Program-made: the position numbers and the translations under genes | Shown: positions 31,437-42,122 of the stretch, piece after piece | Position numbering within the stretch: position 1 is the stretch's first letter | Layout of the letters: each line of letters begins with the position of its first letter | Notes under the pieces: model-generated | What the model saw: the letters and a program-made list of their open reading frames with translations, nothing else | Database searches by the model: none | What the model was told of the DNA's origin: nothing | Assembly (NCBI GenBank): GCA_029962745.1 | Contig: JAPZVO010000061.1 | Location: 1-64,000, forward strand | DNA from: Echinometra lucunter | Taxonomy: Eukaryota; Echinodermata; Echinoidea; Camarodonta; Echinometridae | Length of the DNA: 64,000 nucleotides | Direction: 5' to 3'

Positions 31437-34190
31437 GATAGAAAATAGGAGAAAACGAATAATAACATTGTATAAAGAGGAACGATATAAAGCGCCGAAT
31501 AACATAAAACAGAAAAAAAAAAAAAACAGTAGAGGAAATGCGCGCACACGATTGCTCTGCGACGTCATTATGATAAGCATAACTGGTGGACGTATACCAT
31601 TATGACGTCATAATAACATTTCTCTAGCTCTCGTAATGAACCTCGCACAATTGGGCCTGCTGCCTGCTAGCTTCCATAATTCTATTTCTAGTCCCGTGGG
31701 ATATGTCTCATTGAGGCCTGCACATCATCTGCGTAAATCACTTTCTGAAAAGCACCCTAAACGGGGATTAAAGTAGGACGAAGTAGGAGTGATTTTGATA
31801 CCCTAAACGGGGATTTTATACAAGGATTGCATCATAATCTCCTAATCAAATAACATTTTTCAGGATTTTCCTGATTTTGATACCCTTTTTTCTGATTTTT
31901 CCTGGTTTTGATACTCTTAATGGGTTCCCCAGGTTCCCCGCTCGGTGCTGAAAAACAAACCTTTCTCTACGTTCGAATTAACCATTCAATTTTGCTACTT
32001 CATTACGTATTCTAAGGACAATACTGTTGAAGCATTCGTTCACGTGTACCACGCTTGATTAGAGTAGGGCATTGGGAGCTTATGAAGAGGAATGTGCATA
32101 TTAAAATCGCGCACTCGTGTGGAATGTATGTATGTGGTCAGCTACTCAAGTTACCAACCCAGTTTTTTTCCCACCAAGCATCGTTTTTACAATCCCCGCC
32201 GTGAAAAAGAGGTCAATGCGCGCATACCAGAACGTTCACCCCACGAACACCATAACCGTTATTTCTAAATGGTCAAGATAATTGGCATTCAAGTAGACAC
32301 AGTATGTTTACAGAACATATTTGAATATATCGCACTCTCCATAAGTTCTGTAATTCAATATTCGTACCTGAAACATGTCACATTTCCAATATGACATACC
32401 TCAAACATTAATTTCTTATCTCTGACATTTTTACCTCTGACATTTTTTCCTCGACATTTTTACATCTGACATTTTTATCTTGCACCAAATCGGGGTGGGG
32501 CAGGGGGATATATGAATTTTCGCCCCAATAATTTCCAAACTGAAAAGAAGAAAAGGAGAAAATAAAGCGGAAAACGAGGGAAAAAGGGAAAAAATGGGAA
32601 ACTGGGAAGCGCTAGCTCGCTCGCATTTTGGTATTTCATCCAATTCCGATAATGTTTACGATACTTATGAAAGAAAAGGTTTGTATCTAATACTATTCTT
32701 CTACTCGAAGAATCTTAAGAATATTATCAAGAGGCAAGAGTGAATATTACTCCAAGAAATTGAGTGGCAAAAACTTGACCTATAGATGAATAGACTTTTA
32801 GTAGGTAACGGCCTTTAGATTTTTTTTTTTAATCGTTCGCTCACTCGCTACCCTCGCTTGTAAAAGTTATAATAGAAACAAGATGGTTTCACACAGCAAG
32901 CACCATGTCAGTAGAGAGAGATTCCAAAGTGTCATAATATTTGGGCAGCGAGGTGGTTGACAAATTTACCAAAAACCCCCAAAATATTATACTGTATTTT
33001 GGAGAGGAATCCAAATTCTTTTTGTCAGTCTCTGGCTTTGATTGCTCGTAGTAACAGAATGGTTTCGGATGGCTAGCGAGGTAGCTAGATAGAGTCGTAT
33101 TCAGCGAACAGGTAATCAAATATATATAATTCAGATATCTTATGGACCTATCACGCTTATAATGGATTGATGAAAAAATAATACATCTATCGAGAAAGAT
33201 GGTATATTTTTCCTCGCTCCCTGCGCTCGCTCATTTAATAATAATCGTTTTGGAAAGCAATCAAATTCGGCAAGTGATGTGACCGAAGGAATAATATAGA
33301 TGTTACATAGGCTCACTGTGTCAGTTACTTAAGGGGTTACTACTTCTACCAGCAAAAGGAACGTTTGTTTGCTCGCTCGCTTCGTTCCCTCGTAATACGT
33401 TAAAACAGGGTGCATTCAGCAAGAAAAAAATGGACTAGCAATTTAGCAGCGAGGTGAGGAGATAATAATTTCGATATCATAATAGACCTTGTAGTATTTT
33501 GATGATAAAACATTTCTCCATTATCAAGAATTTTGTTATTTTTGGCTTGCCCGCTTCGCTCACGCGTAAAATTAAAACAAAAAATGGTTCGAAATCTGCC
33601 AAGATGCGAAAATTCCCCAAAATTTGAAAACGCTTCATTTCCCCAGAGACTTCCTGTTTCGAGGTTACTGTTAGTTATTGTTAAAATTATAGTAATAACA
33701 TGATATGTATAAACAAACCGCGGATTAAAACCGTATGGGGAAGGGGTCTAGACACAATCTTCTTAGGAACAGTTTCCAAGAACCCAAAAACTGACATGAA
33801 GAAACCAGAAGAAAATGGTTTGCGTTTTCAGCTTTATGAATGTCAGAAAAAAAAAAATTCGTTGGTAACACGATTAGAAAAGAGCTATAATAGAATACAA
33901 TAAACAAATGTCTAAAACTATGCTTTGAATACCTTATTCTTGCTTTGTAACGGAGCTACACCCGCACTTCAGAGTAACCCTACGTCAGTGAAATCATTTG
34001 TATAATACCTCTATTGGAGTGTGGACTACTTAACTAGAAACAGTCATGCCTGTCTTACTTTAAGGCTGTTATTTTATATCTTTATGGGCAAACAAGACGC
34101 GATGAATCAGCGCAGACGGTGCTGTTTGGAATTGCAGTTTGACTGACTTGAGGGAGCTGTTTGCACTGAAGCCTTTTCATTATTTGCATT
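31437..34190. other. Repeat-rich non-coding stretch
   Basis: No gene is supported. Visible structure: paired CCCTAAACGGGGAT motifs and two TTTTGATAC units at 31750-31920; the inverted TCTGACATTTTTACC array at 32418-32480; and at least four CGCTCGCTTCGCTC-like blocks at about 32830, 33215, 33370 and 33547 within a diverged repeat of 150-380 bp spacing. Confidence 0.5.
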
Positions 34191-34194
34191 TAAG

Positions 34195-34350
34195 GTTTTG
34201 TGCCCTAGTCGAGTGGTTTAAGGCACTTGAATAAAGACTTGAGGATCGGGGGTTCGATCCCCGGAACGGTACTAATGCCCTTGAGCAAGGCATTAATATC
34301 ATCTACATTGCTCTGTTATCGCACATCAAAGGAATTTTAATTTTTAAAAA
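34195..34350 (+). mobile_element. tRNA-derived SINE
   Basis: A box-A-like TAGTCGAGTGGT (34206-34217) and a box-B match GGTTCGATCCC (34251-34261) sit about 34 bp apart, as in an RNA polymerase III promoter of tRNA-Leu/Ser type. The B box lies in a GGGGGTTCGATCCCC stem. However, the anticodon arm is not well formed, so this is not a tRNA gene. The tRNA-like head continues into TGCCCTTGAGCAAGGCATTA, a block I recall from conserved central domains of animal SINEs. An AT-rich tail follows. Confidence 0.65.
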
Positions 34351-34584
34351 AGTGTTATTGGCATATTGATACAACCGTGTGCATGTGTGTTTCTCTTGTA
34401 AAAATGTTAAGAAAAAAGTTCATCATAAATACAAAATATTAAGGATAATACACTAGAGTAATTTATGATGTTGTTGATAGTTCGTTGTTTGGTCGGCTGG
34501 AACAGGAGTTTGCCAGTGACTGACTTGAGGAGCTATTTGCATTTAAGGCTATGTAATGATGATGATGGTGATGATGAAGAAGAT

Positions 34585-34625
<41 letters not shown>

Positions 34626-35610
34626 TAACAATGATAGAATAGAGAAAAGATTACCCTAGATTTATGGAAGTAGCCCGGTTGCTGTTTAATATGCCAACAG
34701 AACATCAGGTCTTGTAAAAAGGAAATAATAATGATAAGGATAATAATGGCACCAATATTAATGAGAATAACAATACAACTACTAGTAATAATATTCATAA
34801 CAATAATAATAGTTATTAAAAAATACATGAGTCTTTATTATGCTTTTGATTGCCATTCAAACATATCATCTTCTTTTGATTATTTGAAAAATGTTAGATC
34901 AACATTTAAAAGGGTGGAGGAGTGACTACATTTTTCAAAATGGTAGATTAAAACTTTGAGCATGCTGGATTTAACACTATAAACGTTGGAATGCAGCATG
35001 AATATGATAGATATAACATTTTAGTTTTTAGAGTGTTTTTTTTTAGATAACAAAAGAATAAATTATAAAGTTGTGAAATTTGCCACTTTGTCATATCATA
35101 CCTTGCGCCATTGAAAGGAATGGTGTAATGCGTCAATTGGAGTCATGGCTACGTTTTACTAACAATCATGCAGTATTACTAAAAAAAGTTATTTCAAACA
35201 AGGTGTGGCCACACTTCTAACAAATGGTGAATAATTGGCGTAGATGGTGTTGTTGGGGGGGGGGGAATTGTATTTTTTTTTTTTTTTTACAGTTAGCACC
35301 CTTTATTACAGAGTTTTGCCAAGTCTGTTCAGTGGGTTACAGAGTGGCGCACACTGATATATTAGGCAAGCACAATAGAAAAGAAAATGGGCCATGTTGT
35401 AACCCACTGGAACCGAGTTGGCCAGATGGCACTTTGACTGAGTTTAGAGAGTTATTTGCATTTAAGGCTTTGTCTTATTTTCATCATAAATGCAAAATGA
35501 AAAGGATGATACACTGTAAATAATAATGTTAATAATGTAAACCGTAATGATCGTGATGACGATGATGACAAGAAAATGATAATAATGATGATGATAATAT
35601 TAATCATAAT
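34351..35610. other. Non-coding stretch with (AAT)n and a diverged repeat
   Basis: An AAT array (about 34588-34624) lies near two further copies of a block containing TGACT(T/G)AG...AGCTATTTGCATTTAAGGC (about 34520 and 35440; the first is at about 34150). A G9 run and a T19 run lie at 35255-35290. Open frames are not supported. Confidence 0.45.
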
Positions 35611-35626
35611 CATACGAAAGATACTT
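35611..35626. repeat. Target-site duplication, left copy (minus-strand LINE)
   Basis: CATACGAAAGATACTT is identical to 42107-42122. The two copies bracket the LINE at 35627-42106. The left copy adjoins the element's A-tail (seen as a T run on the plus strand). Confidence 0.95.
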
Positions 35627-36105
35627 TTTTTTTGTATTTATATGTTTTATTAGGTCCACAGACAACAAAAACAAAATATAAACAAAACAACAAAAAACTA
35701 ATCAAAAACAATTACAATATTTACAGGTAATCATACAACAATTAGAAAAAAGAAACATAATAAACAAACAACCCCCCCCCCCCAAAAAAAAAAAAAAAAA
35801 AAAAAATGCGGAAATTTATCTCAATGACTCAGACATATTAGAGTTATCTTTTACACAGTGTCCTAAAAATGGAATGTCCTGGCCCGAAATATAATGTAAC
35901 ATTAGGATAACAACTGAAATCATTGTAGATGATTTAGATTTATGTCACCCATACTCAAATTACAAAACATGTACATGACCACTTTGACACAGTATAGGGT
36001 CAGAACTCTGATGGCATGTATTCGTATACTCAAAAGAGTTAAGAATCACAAAGTAAACAGGATAAATACATACAAAAATACATTTTGGAAAAAAGAAGAC
36101 TAAAC

Positions 36106-39100
36106 TTAAACTTCAAATTTCCATTTCTTGAAATGAGCAGGGAGTTTGTTTCTTTTTTTGGCCAAATAATATTCAGTTTCCTTTTGCTTCTTAACAAATG
36201 ATCTGAATGCACCAAAATTTGGAACAACTTTGCTGAATTTACAGATAAAGATGAAGTACTTTAGTAATAAAAATAAGTAAGATATAAATTTATCATTCGG
36301 GTCACCAAACATTTTTTTGAAATCGGACAAAATAAAATTGGAATCGAGCTTTTGTAGTAAAATAGTTAATAAATCTTGCCACAGGGGGAAAACCTTTTCA
36401 CAGTCACAAAATATATGAACAGGCGTTTCAGGGTATTTGTTGCAAAAATCACATACGGGGGAATCTTTCCTTTTAATCTTGAAAAGAAAATCATTAAAAG
36501 CAATGCACTTGTGAAAAACTGAAAAAAAAGAACGAATTTTAGTGTCTATCGAACATTTGAAATTATTGCAATGTATTTTCTCCCAGGAAATATTGTCAGG
36601 AATGGGTAAGGTACTGTTCCAATATTCATAACGTGCATCAGGGCTAGACTTACCACACAACATGTTGTAAGCATAGCTGGGTAATTTCATAATACTTATC
36701 AATTTGAGAATTAACATATGATGAACATAATCACTGTTATTAACATCAATATTTTGAAGATCGGAGATAAGCCATTCTTTAGGAATATTCTGGATTAGGA
36801 AATTAAATTTTCTTCTATCAGAATGAGGTATATCAAAATCCAATATTAATTCTTCAAATAATTTATGGCCAGGGAGAGGTGGATTAAGCAAATCTGATAT
36901 TGTGTAACATTTTTATCATACCATGCACCATAATAAAAGTACTGTTTGGATTTTGAACGAATCAATCTGTTAAACCATAAGGACTGACATGCACCTAAAT
37001 CAGAAAAATTACAATCAAAGATATCTAAAGTGGCTTGTTCTCGATAAATATACCAGGTGCGTAAAGAGTCAGCGAGTTGTGTACAACCCAACGATCTCAA
37101 AACACACTCAGGGGCATATGATTTCCAAAGAATGTTTGAATCTTGATGAAAAGTTTCCAAGAATGACATTTCAATAGATTTCCATGTAGAAATATAATTA
37201 TCATCAAGAAGACATTGTACCAAGTACGTCTTTTGGGCGAGGGCAAAGGAATAAGGGTCCACCATTCGAAGGCCACATTGGCTATAGTCACTGCACATTA
37301 GTTTTCTTTTAACCCTGTCCTTGCCTCCATTCCAAATGAATCTATAAAACATTTTATTCAATTCTTTATAAAACTTAGAAGGCACCTGAATACCAAGAAC
37401 AGAAAAAAGGTATAACAGTTGAGGCAAAATGAGAGATTTAATAACACAAATTCTACCAATCAAAGAAAGATTCCTCATCCGCCAACAATTAATAGTCTGT
37501 TCCATCCTTTTCAGCTTTACCTTATAATTTAGATCAAAGAGTAAACCCAAATTAAGTGAAAAATGGATTCCCAAAGATTTAAATGTAGATGTCTTCCATG
37601 TAATACCCTGGTTGACAAGTGGGAATTCTTGGCAACCACACTTAGAACCAATCCAGATGGCTTCTGTTTTAGATAAATTAATTTTGCATCCAGAATACAA
37701 ACCAAATATGCGCAAAGTATCAAAAAGGTGATTAAAAGAAGTATTTGAACCATCCAAAAATACAATGGAATCATCTGCAAATAAAGAAATCTTTGCTTCC
37801 TGCCCATTAACAGGAATTCCTTTGATTTGTTTGTTTTGGCGTATAGAAAGAGCCATTATCTCTATAACAAGAAGAAACAAATATGGTGAAATGGGGCATC
37901 CTTGAAAAATACCTCTCTGCATAGAAATACGTTCTGTTAAAAATCCATTATTCAAAACATAAGTCTGCCGCGAAGAGTCTTGATCGAATTTATAAAATTA
38001 CTACCAAAATTAAATTGCTCTAAAGTCTGAATTAAAAATCTGTGGGAAACACTATCAAAAGCCTTTTCAATATCAAGAAGAACAATTGAACCAGGAATAT
38101 CTTTAATATCAGCGTATTCAATAATATCCAAAATCAATCGAACATTAGCACTAATATTTCTCCCCTTCAAAAACCCAGATTGGTCAGAATGGATAAGAGA
38201 ATAGATACATCGTTTTAACCTATTAGCTAAACATTTTGCTAAAATTTTATAATCAACGGTCAATAAGGTAATAGGACGATAATTCTTGATAAATAGAGGG
38301 TCTCTGTCCTTTTTTGGAAGAAGACTTATAACACCATTTCTTTGGGACAAGGACATCACTCCATTATGCAAAGAAAAATTAAAAGAATCTAAAAGCATAT
38401 CACAAATATCAGGCCAAAAAGTAACATAAAATTCAACAGGGAGACCATCAAGCCCAGGAGTTTTATTTGTTTTCATAGACTTAATTACATCAAATAATTC
38501 TTGCTTGGCCAAAGGATTTTCTAAAAATGACCTATCTTCTTCGGTCAACTAAGGAATATCTATTTTCTCAAAAACATCTTCGTTTACATTATTTTCATTT
38601 GAAGGACCTAAAGCAGAATCCTGGTTGGCATAGAGTTTACTATAAAAAATTTGAATTTCCTTTAATATTTTAAGTGGATCAGTAATCAGATTTCCTTCAG
38701 AGTCTTGAATTTTACTTATATTATTTTTCTGCCAAGATCTGTTTTCTAAATTACAAAAATATTTTGAATTCTTCTCCCCTTCCTCTAGCCACCTAACTCT
38801 AGATCTTATAATGAGACCTTTTGTTTCATAATCAAAAATTTTGTTCAAATTATTTTCCGCCTCTTCAAGCTGTGAGAAAAAAGAAGTATCAGTAACAGAA
38901 GATTGATGCGATAACTGTAGTTTAAGCTTTTCAATATCAGCCAGTAGTTTGTTTTTTTCCTTATTCCTTTCTTTCTTCTTTCTGGCAGAATACTCGATAC
39001 ATATTCCTGTTAAAAAACATTTAAGAGAATCCCATAACAAATCGGGGTTAAGTCCCGAGTTTTGATGAACTTCCTTAAATTCCTTGATTTTGTCTTTTAT

Positions 39101-39890
39101 CAATTTAATAAAATCATTATCATGTTCCAGAAAATGACAATTCAATTTCCAATAACCCCTACCCCTCAGTGGTTGATTATCTTGAAACTGCAAAAGAACA
39201 ATAGAATGATCAGACTGTACTCCGGGTAAGATTTTGGATTTCACACATTTATTCAAAAAAGTTACTCGAAACAAAAATATAATCCAATCTGGATAAAACT
39301 CTTGGAGATTTTTGAGCCTTGTATACTGTCTTAAAGTTGGGTGAAAATTTCTCCATATATCATGTAAATCATATTCCTCCATTATAATTGAGAGCATTTC
39401 GCTATTTTTTCTTATTAAAATGTTGTTGTTTAGAGCCTTGGTAATCAAGGGGGCTAATTACAGCGTTAAAATCTCCACCCACAATTAAAATAGGACTATA
39501 TAATTTATCAACTTCTGCAAAAACTTGTAACAAAAAGTCAGGGTCATCTTTGAATGGGGCATATATATTGACTAATGTAACATGTAATTCGTTCAATACT
39601 GCCTTCAAAATAAAAAATCTGCCTTGCGGGTCTTTAAAAGTTGAAATCACCTTGACACAGACCGAGTTTCTAATAAAGATACCAACACCCTTACTGTTGG
39701 AGGAATAATTTGCAAACCATGCTAATTCACCCCACTGGGATTTCCAAAGATTCTCAACCTTATGGTCAGCATGGGTTTCCTGTAGAAAAAATATATCACT
39801 CTCAATACTTCTCATGTAATGAAATATCTTTTTTCTCTTGTAAAAATCCTGTAAACCACGACAATTAAATGAATGTAATTTCAGTACCAT
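36106..39890 (-). pseudogene. LINE ORF2 (endonuclease-reverse transcriptase), multiple lesions
   Basis: Starts at MVLKLHSFNCRG (39890). The endonuclease shows FLQETHAD, VGGDFNAV and QSDHSIV. The RT shows PGLDGLPVEFY, NYRPITLLTVDYK, VLLDIEKAFDSVSH, FQGCPISPYLFLL and LFADDSI. The C-terminus has CDFCNKYPETPVHIFCDCEK and ends HFKKWKFEV (stop at 36106). Lesions: a frame change near 39420; a compensated frame slip near 39300; an in-frame stop at 38549-38551 between KIDIP and LTEED; a loss of about 7 bases near 37965 (inside SIKTL...RQ.YV); and a frame change near 36890. The catalytic motifs are preserved but translation is broken, so the copy is dead unless rescued. Confidence 0.85.
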
Positions 39891-40179
39891 TTTCCTAATA
39901 AAAAATATAAGTAACAAATATCCATCCTACAAAAAATAATATATATGAAACTATAATCCAGCCATCCTCAATAAAAGAAAGCAAAATTATGACACAACTA
40001 AAGTGTCTGTACATGTTATCACAAAGATACCTCATATGAACTCGAGTAGAAAAAAGGAGATATGTAACATAAATTCCGCCCAAAAAATAACAAAATAACT
40101 CAATAAACATGTGAAAAAGCATAAACAGATGAATTAGAGAAAGAAAAAGAAAAACAAACGCAAGCGTGCGGGATGGAGA

Positions 40180-40208
40180 GCAGGGCTTCAAATCGAACAC
40201 AGCCCTGC
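40180..40208 (-). other. Stem-loop upstream of ORF2, minus-strand LINE
   Basis: GCAGGGCT and AGCCCTGC form a perfect 8-bp stem around a 13-nt loop (TGTTCGATTTGA core), about 290 nt before the ORF2 start. It corresponds to the plus-strand element's stem-loop at 17292-17318. Confidence 0.55.
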
Positions 40209-41203
40209 TCGCACGCGCAGCATAATCTGCACACCAAATAGTATGACTCATCTTTTGGAACAGGTCAACGTCTCTATAACGTATACAATACACACGGACC
40301 TTCCAAACACACGAATCAAATATACACGTACAATGTATACATAGCTGACATACGATATAATCACTTAATACATGTATATAAAATAATACTAAGTTTATAA
40401 TCCTGCACACCGTGATCTTGAACCCAGACAGCTATACTAAAATCTAACATGCATGAGTATCTTAAAGTATAAGCAAAGAAAAAGAAGACTATTTCCATAT
40501 ATATGGATGGTGATGAAGTGTATCATATTATTATGACGGGCAATTCTGCATATTAAGTTAGTAAAAGAGGGATAAACAAGTACAATGTCAATCCCAGGAG
40601 AAAGACAATGTACATGAAGACCAAGGTATACTTTGACCTCCCATCGAAATCAAACACAAGAAGGAAATTTTTCAAATACCTAGACCATGTCACTTAAGCA
40701 CATGAAAACATATACATTACTTTCCAATGGAAAGAAAGAAGAGAGAGGAAAAAGAAAAAAAAATGAAGACTAAGATTATGGTCACGGATGACATACATGT
40801 ACATGCAAATTTACTTATAATGGTCTTGAACCCAAATCACTGAGATTTAGTCTTATCCACATGCACTTTTACATTACAAACAAAAAACATTGGCGTAGAC
40901 AAAAAGCAACTTTGTCCACTATCCAGTTTCTCATTATTTGCATGACCCTGGTAAACAGTATAAAACTGTCAATACTACAAGAAAGCCCTCTTGAACTGTA
41001 AGAGCAATTACAGAAGCCATACATGTAGTTTAATTAATTTTCAGACAACATAATGAAAAACAAAACAAAAAAACAGATAAATAGAAATAAAAATTGTGTT
41101 ATAAGGGGCCTTGCGAGAATGGAAATGCATGTAGGCCTATCTAGATGTATGGAAGTTTAAAAGTTCAAAGCTAAAGAACTTGAACTGGTCATGAAGCTGA
41201 TGC

Positions 41204-41976
41204 TCATTTTTTGGGCTTTGATTCTCGCACCACAATCTTCGCTGGGAATACAAAAAAGGCATTCTTTCCTTGTTCGCGTAGTAGTTTTAGCTCCGGTAAC
41301 TTTTCCTTCCTCAGCAGCTGTACCCTACGGGAGAAATCGTCTGAAACGAAGAATCTCTTTTCCGTCTGCTTCTTGAAACTTTCAGCTAGTGCCTTTTTGC
41401 TCCTTTCTTTTTCCACATATGACCTACATGGATTGGTCTCGGACGTGGATTTTTCCCAGATGTTGAAGAGTTGGCATCATTCTGTGGAGGTCCCGTTCTA
41501 TGGGCTCTTTGTATGGTAGCTGAAACACTGCAGGCCTTCAGAAGATTTGTAACAAACTTGCTGCAATCAGCAGGAGTAGACCCCTCTTGGCCTTCTGGGA
41601 CATTGTATATTACCAAGTTGTTGCGCCTGCTTCTGTTCTCCAAGTCGTCAATTTTTGTTTCAGCTAAATCAAGCTTCTTTGTGACCTCAGCGACCTCCTG
41701 CTTCAGAGAGTCCATCTCAAATTTCAAGGCAGCTTGTTCCTGTTGAAATAACTCGACGATACGATCGAGGCGTGCTTCCTGCCGCTTTTCGAATTCTGTG
41801 AACCAAGGAGGGGGATTATTCTCCACAACAACAGCGCCGGAACTGGCCGGTGCGCTCTCGTCGTCAACACGCATAGTATCACCCAAAACCTCGAAGCGAT
41901 TTTGACTCAGTGAAAGTTTCTTCCTTGCAGGGGACTCACCTGATTCCCTCGGATAAGGATGTTTGAGGTTGCTCAT
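41204..41976 (-). pseudogene. LINE ORF1 protein, one frameshift
   Basis: Starts MSNLKHPYPRESGESPARKK (41976). A coiled coil of roughly 75 residues (EKRQEARLDRIVELFQQEQA and onward) leads into DDLENRSRRNNLVIYNVPEG, the L1/Tx1 ORF1 junction motif. Then come CHRTG-like and RPIHV RRM strands. Near 41410 the frame changes inside an A-rich lysine stretch (WKKKGAK versus EKERSKK). The C-terminal domain continues as RFFVSDDFSRRVQLLRKEKL and FFVFPAKIVV to 41204. Apart from the one frame change the protein is whole and about 255 residues long, similar to the 271-residue plus-strand ORF1. Confidence 0.82.
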
Positions 41977-42087
41977 GACTTAATTATATAATGTTTGACA
42001 CTCTTCAAGTGAAATTCCGTGAGATAGATAAAAAGAATAAATGGCTGAATTCAAAGAGACGTCGACCAGTACGTGTTCACTCAGCGT

Positions 42088-42099
42088 GCCGCCATGTTG
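42088..42099 (-). promoter_or_regulatory. YY1-like motif at the LINE 5' end
   Basis: The minus strand reads CAACATGGCGGC within the first 20 bases of the element. AANATGGCGGC is the YY1 core. Human L1 has a YY1 site near its 5' end that positions transcription start, so this may be an internal promoter element here. This is inference from position and motif only. Confidence 0.45.
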
Positions 42100-42106
42100 T
42101 TTTTCC

Positions 42107-42122
42107 CATACGAAAGATACTT
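42107..42122. repeat. Target-site duplication, right copy (minus-strand LINE)
   Basis: Identical over 16 bp to 35611-35626. It lies immediately beyond the LINE's 5' end. Confidence 0.95.

Larger units (their letters stand above)
35627..42106 (-). mobile_element. Full-length L1/Tx1-like LINE, 6480 bp, second copy
   Basis: On the minus strand it starts at 42106 with GGGAAAAACAACATGGCGGC and has ORF1 (41976-41204), an inter-ORF region, ORF2 (39890-36106) and a 3' UTR with a C/A homopolymer pair (about 35771-35805). It ends in an A-rich tail at 35627. A perfect 16-bp duplication flanks it, so the full insertion is preserved. It has more lesions than the plus-strand copy. The two proteins align along their length but are clearly diverged, so they belong to related subfamilies. 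The two elements are inverted relative to each other, about 13.4 kb apart. Confidence 0.92.

Noticed and set aside
34206..34275. Candidate tRNA gene
   Set aside because: A and B boxes are present, but the cloverleaf is incomplete and the sequence continues into a SINE body.
39895..40410. 171-residue minus-strand hydrophobic frame upstream of ORF2
   Set aside because: It lies in the AT-rich inter-ORF region of the LINE. Its hydrophobicity comes from A/T-rich codons and the plus-strand LINE has no equivalent.
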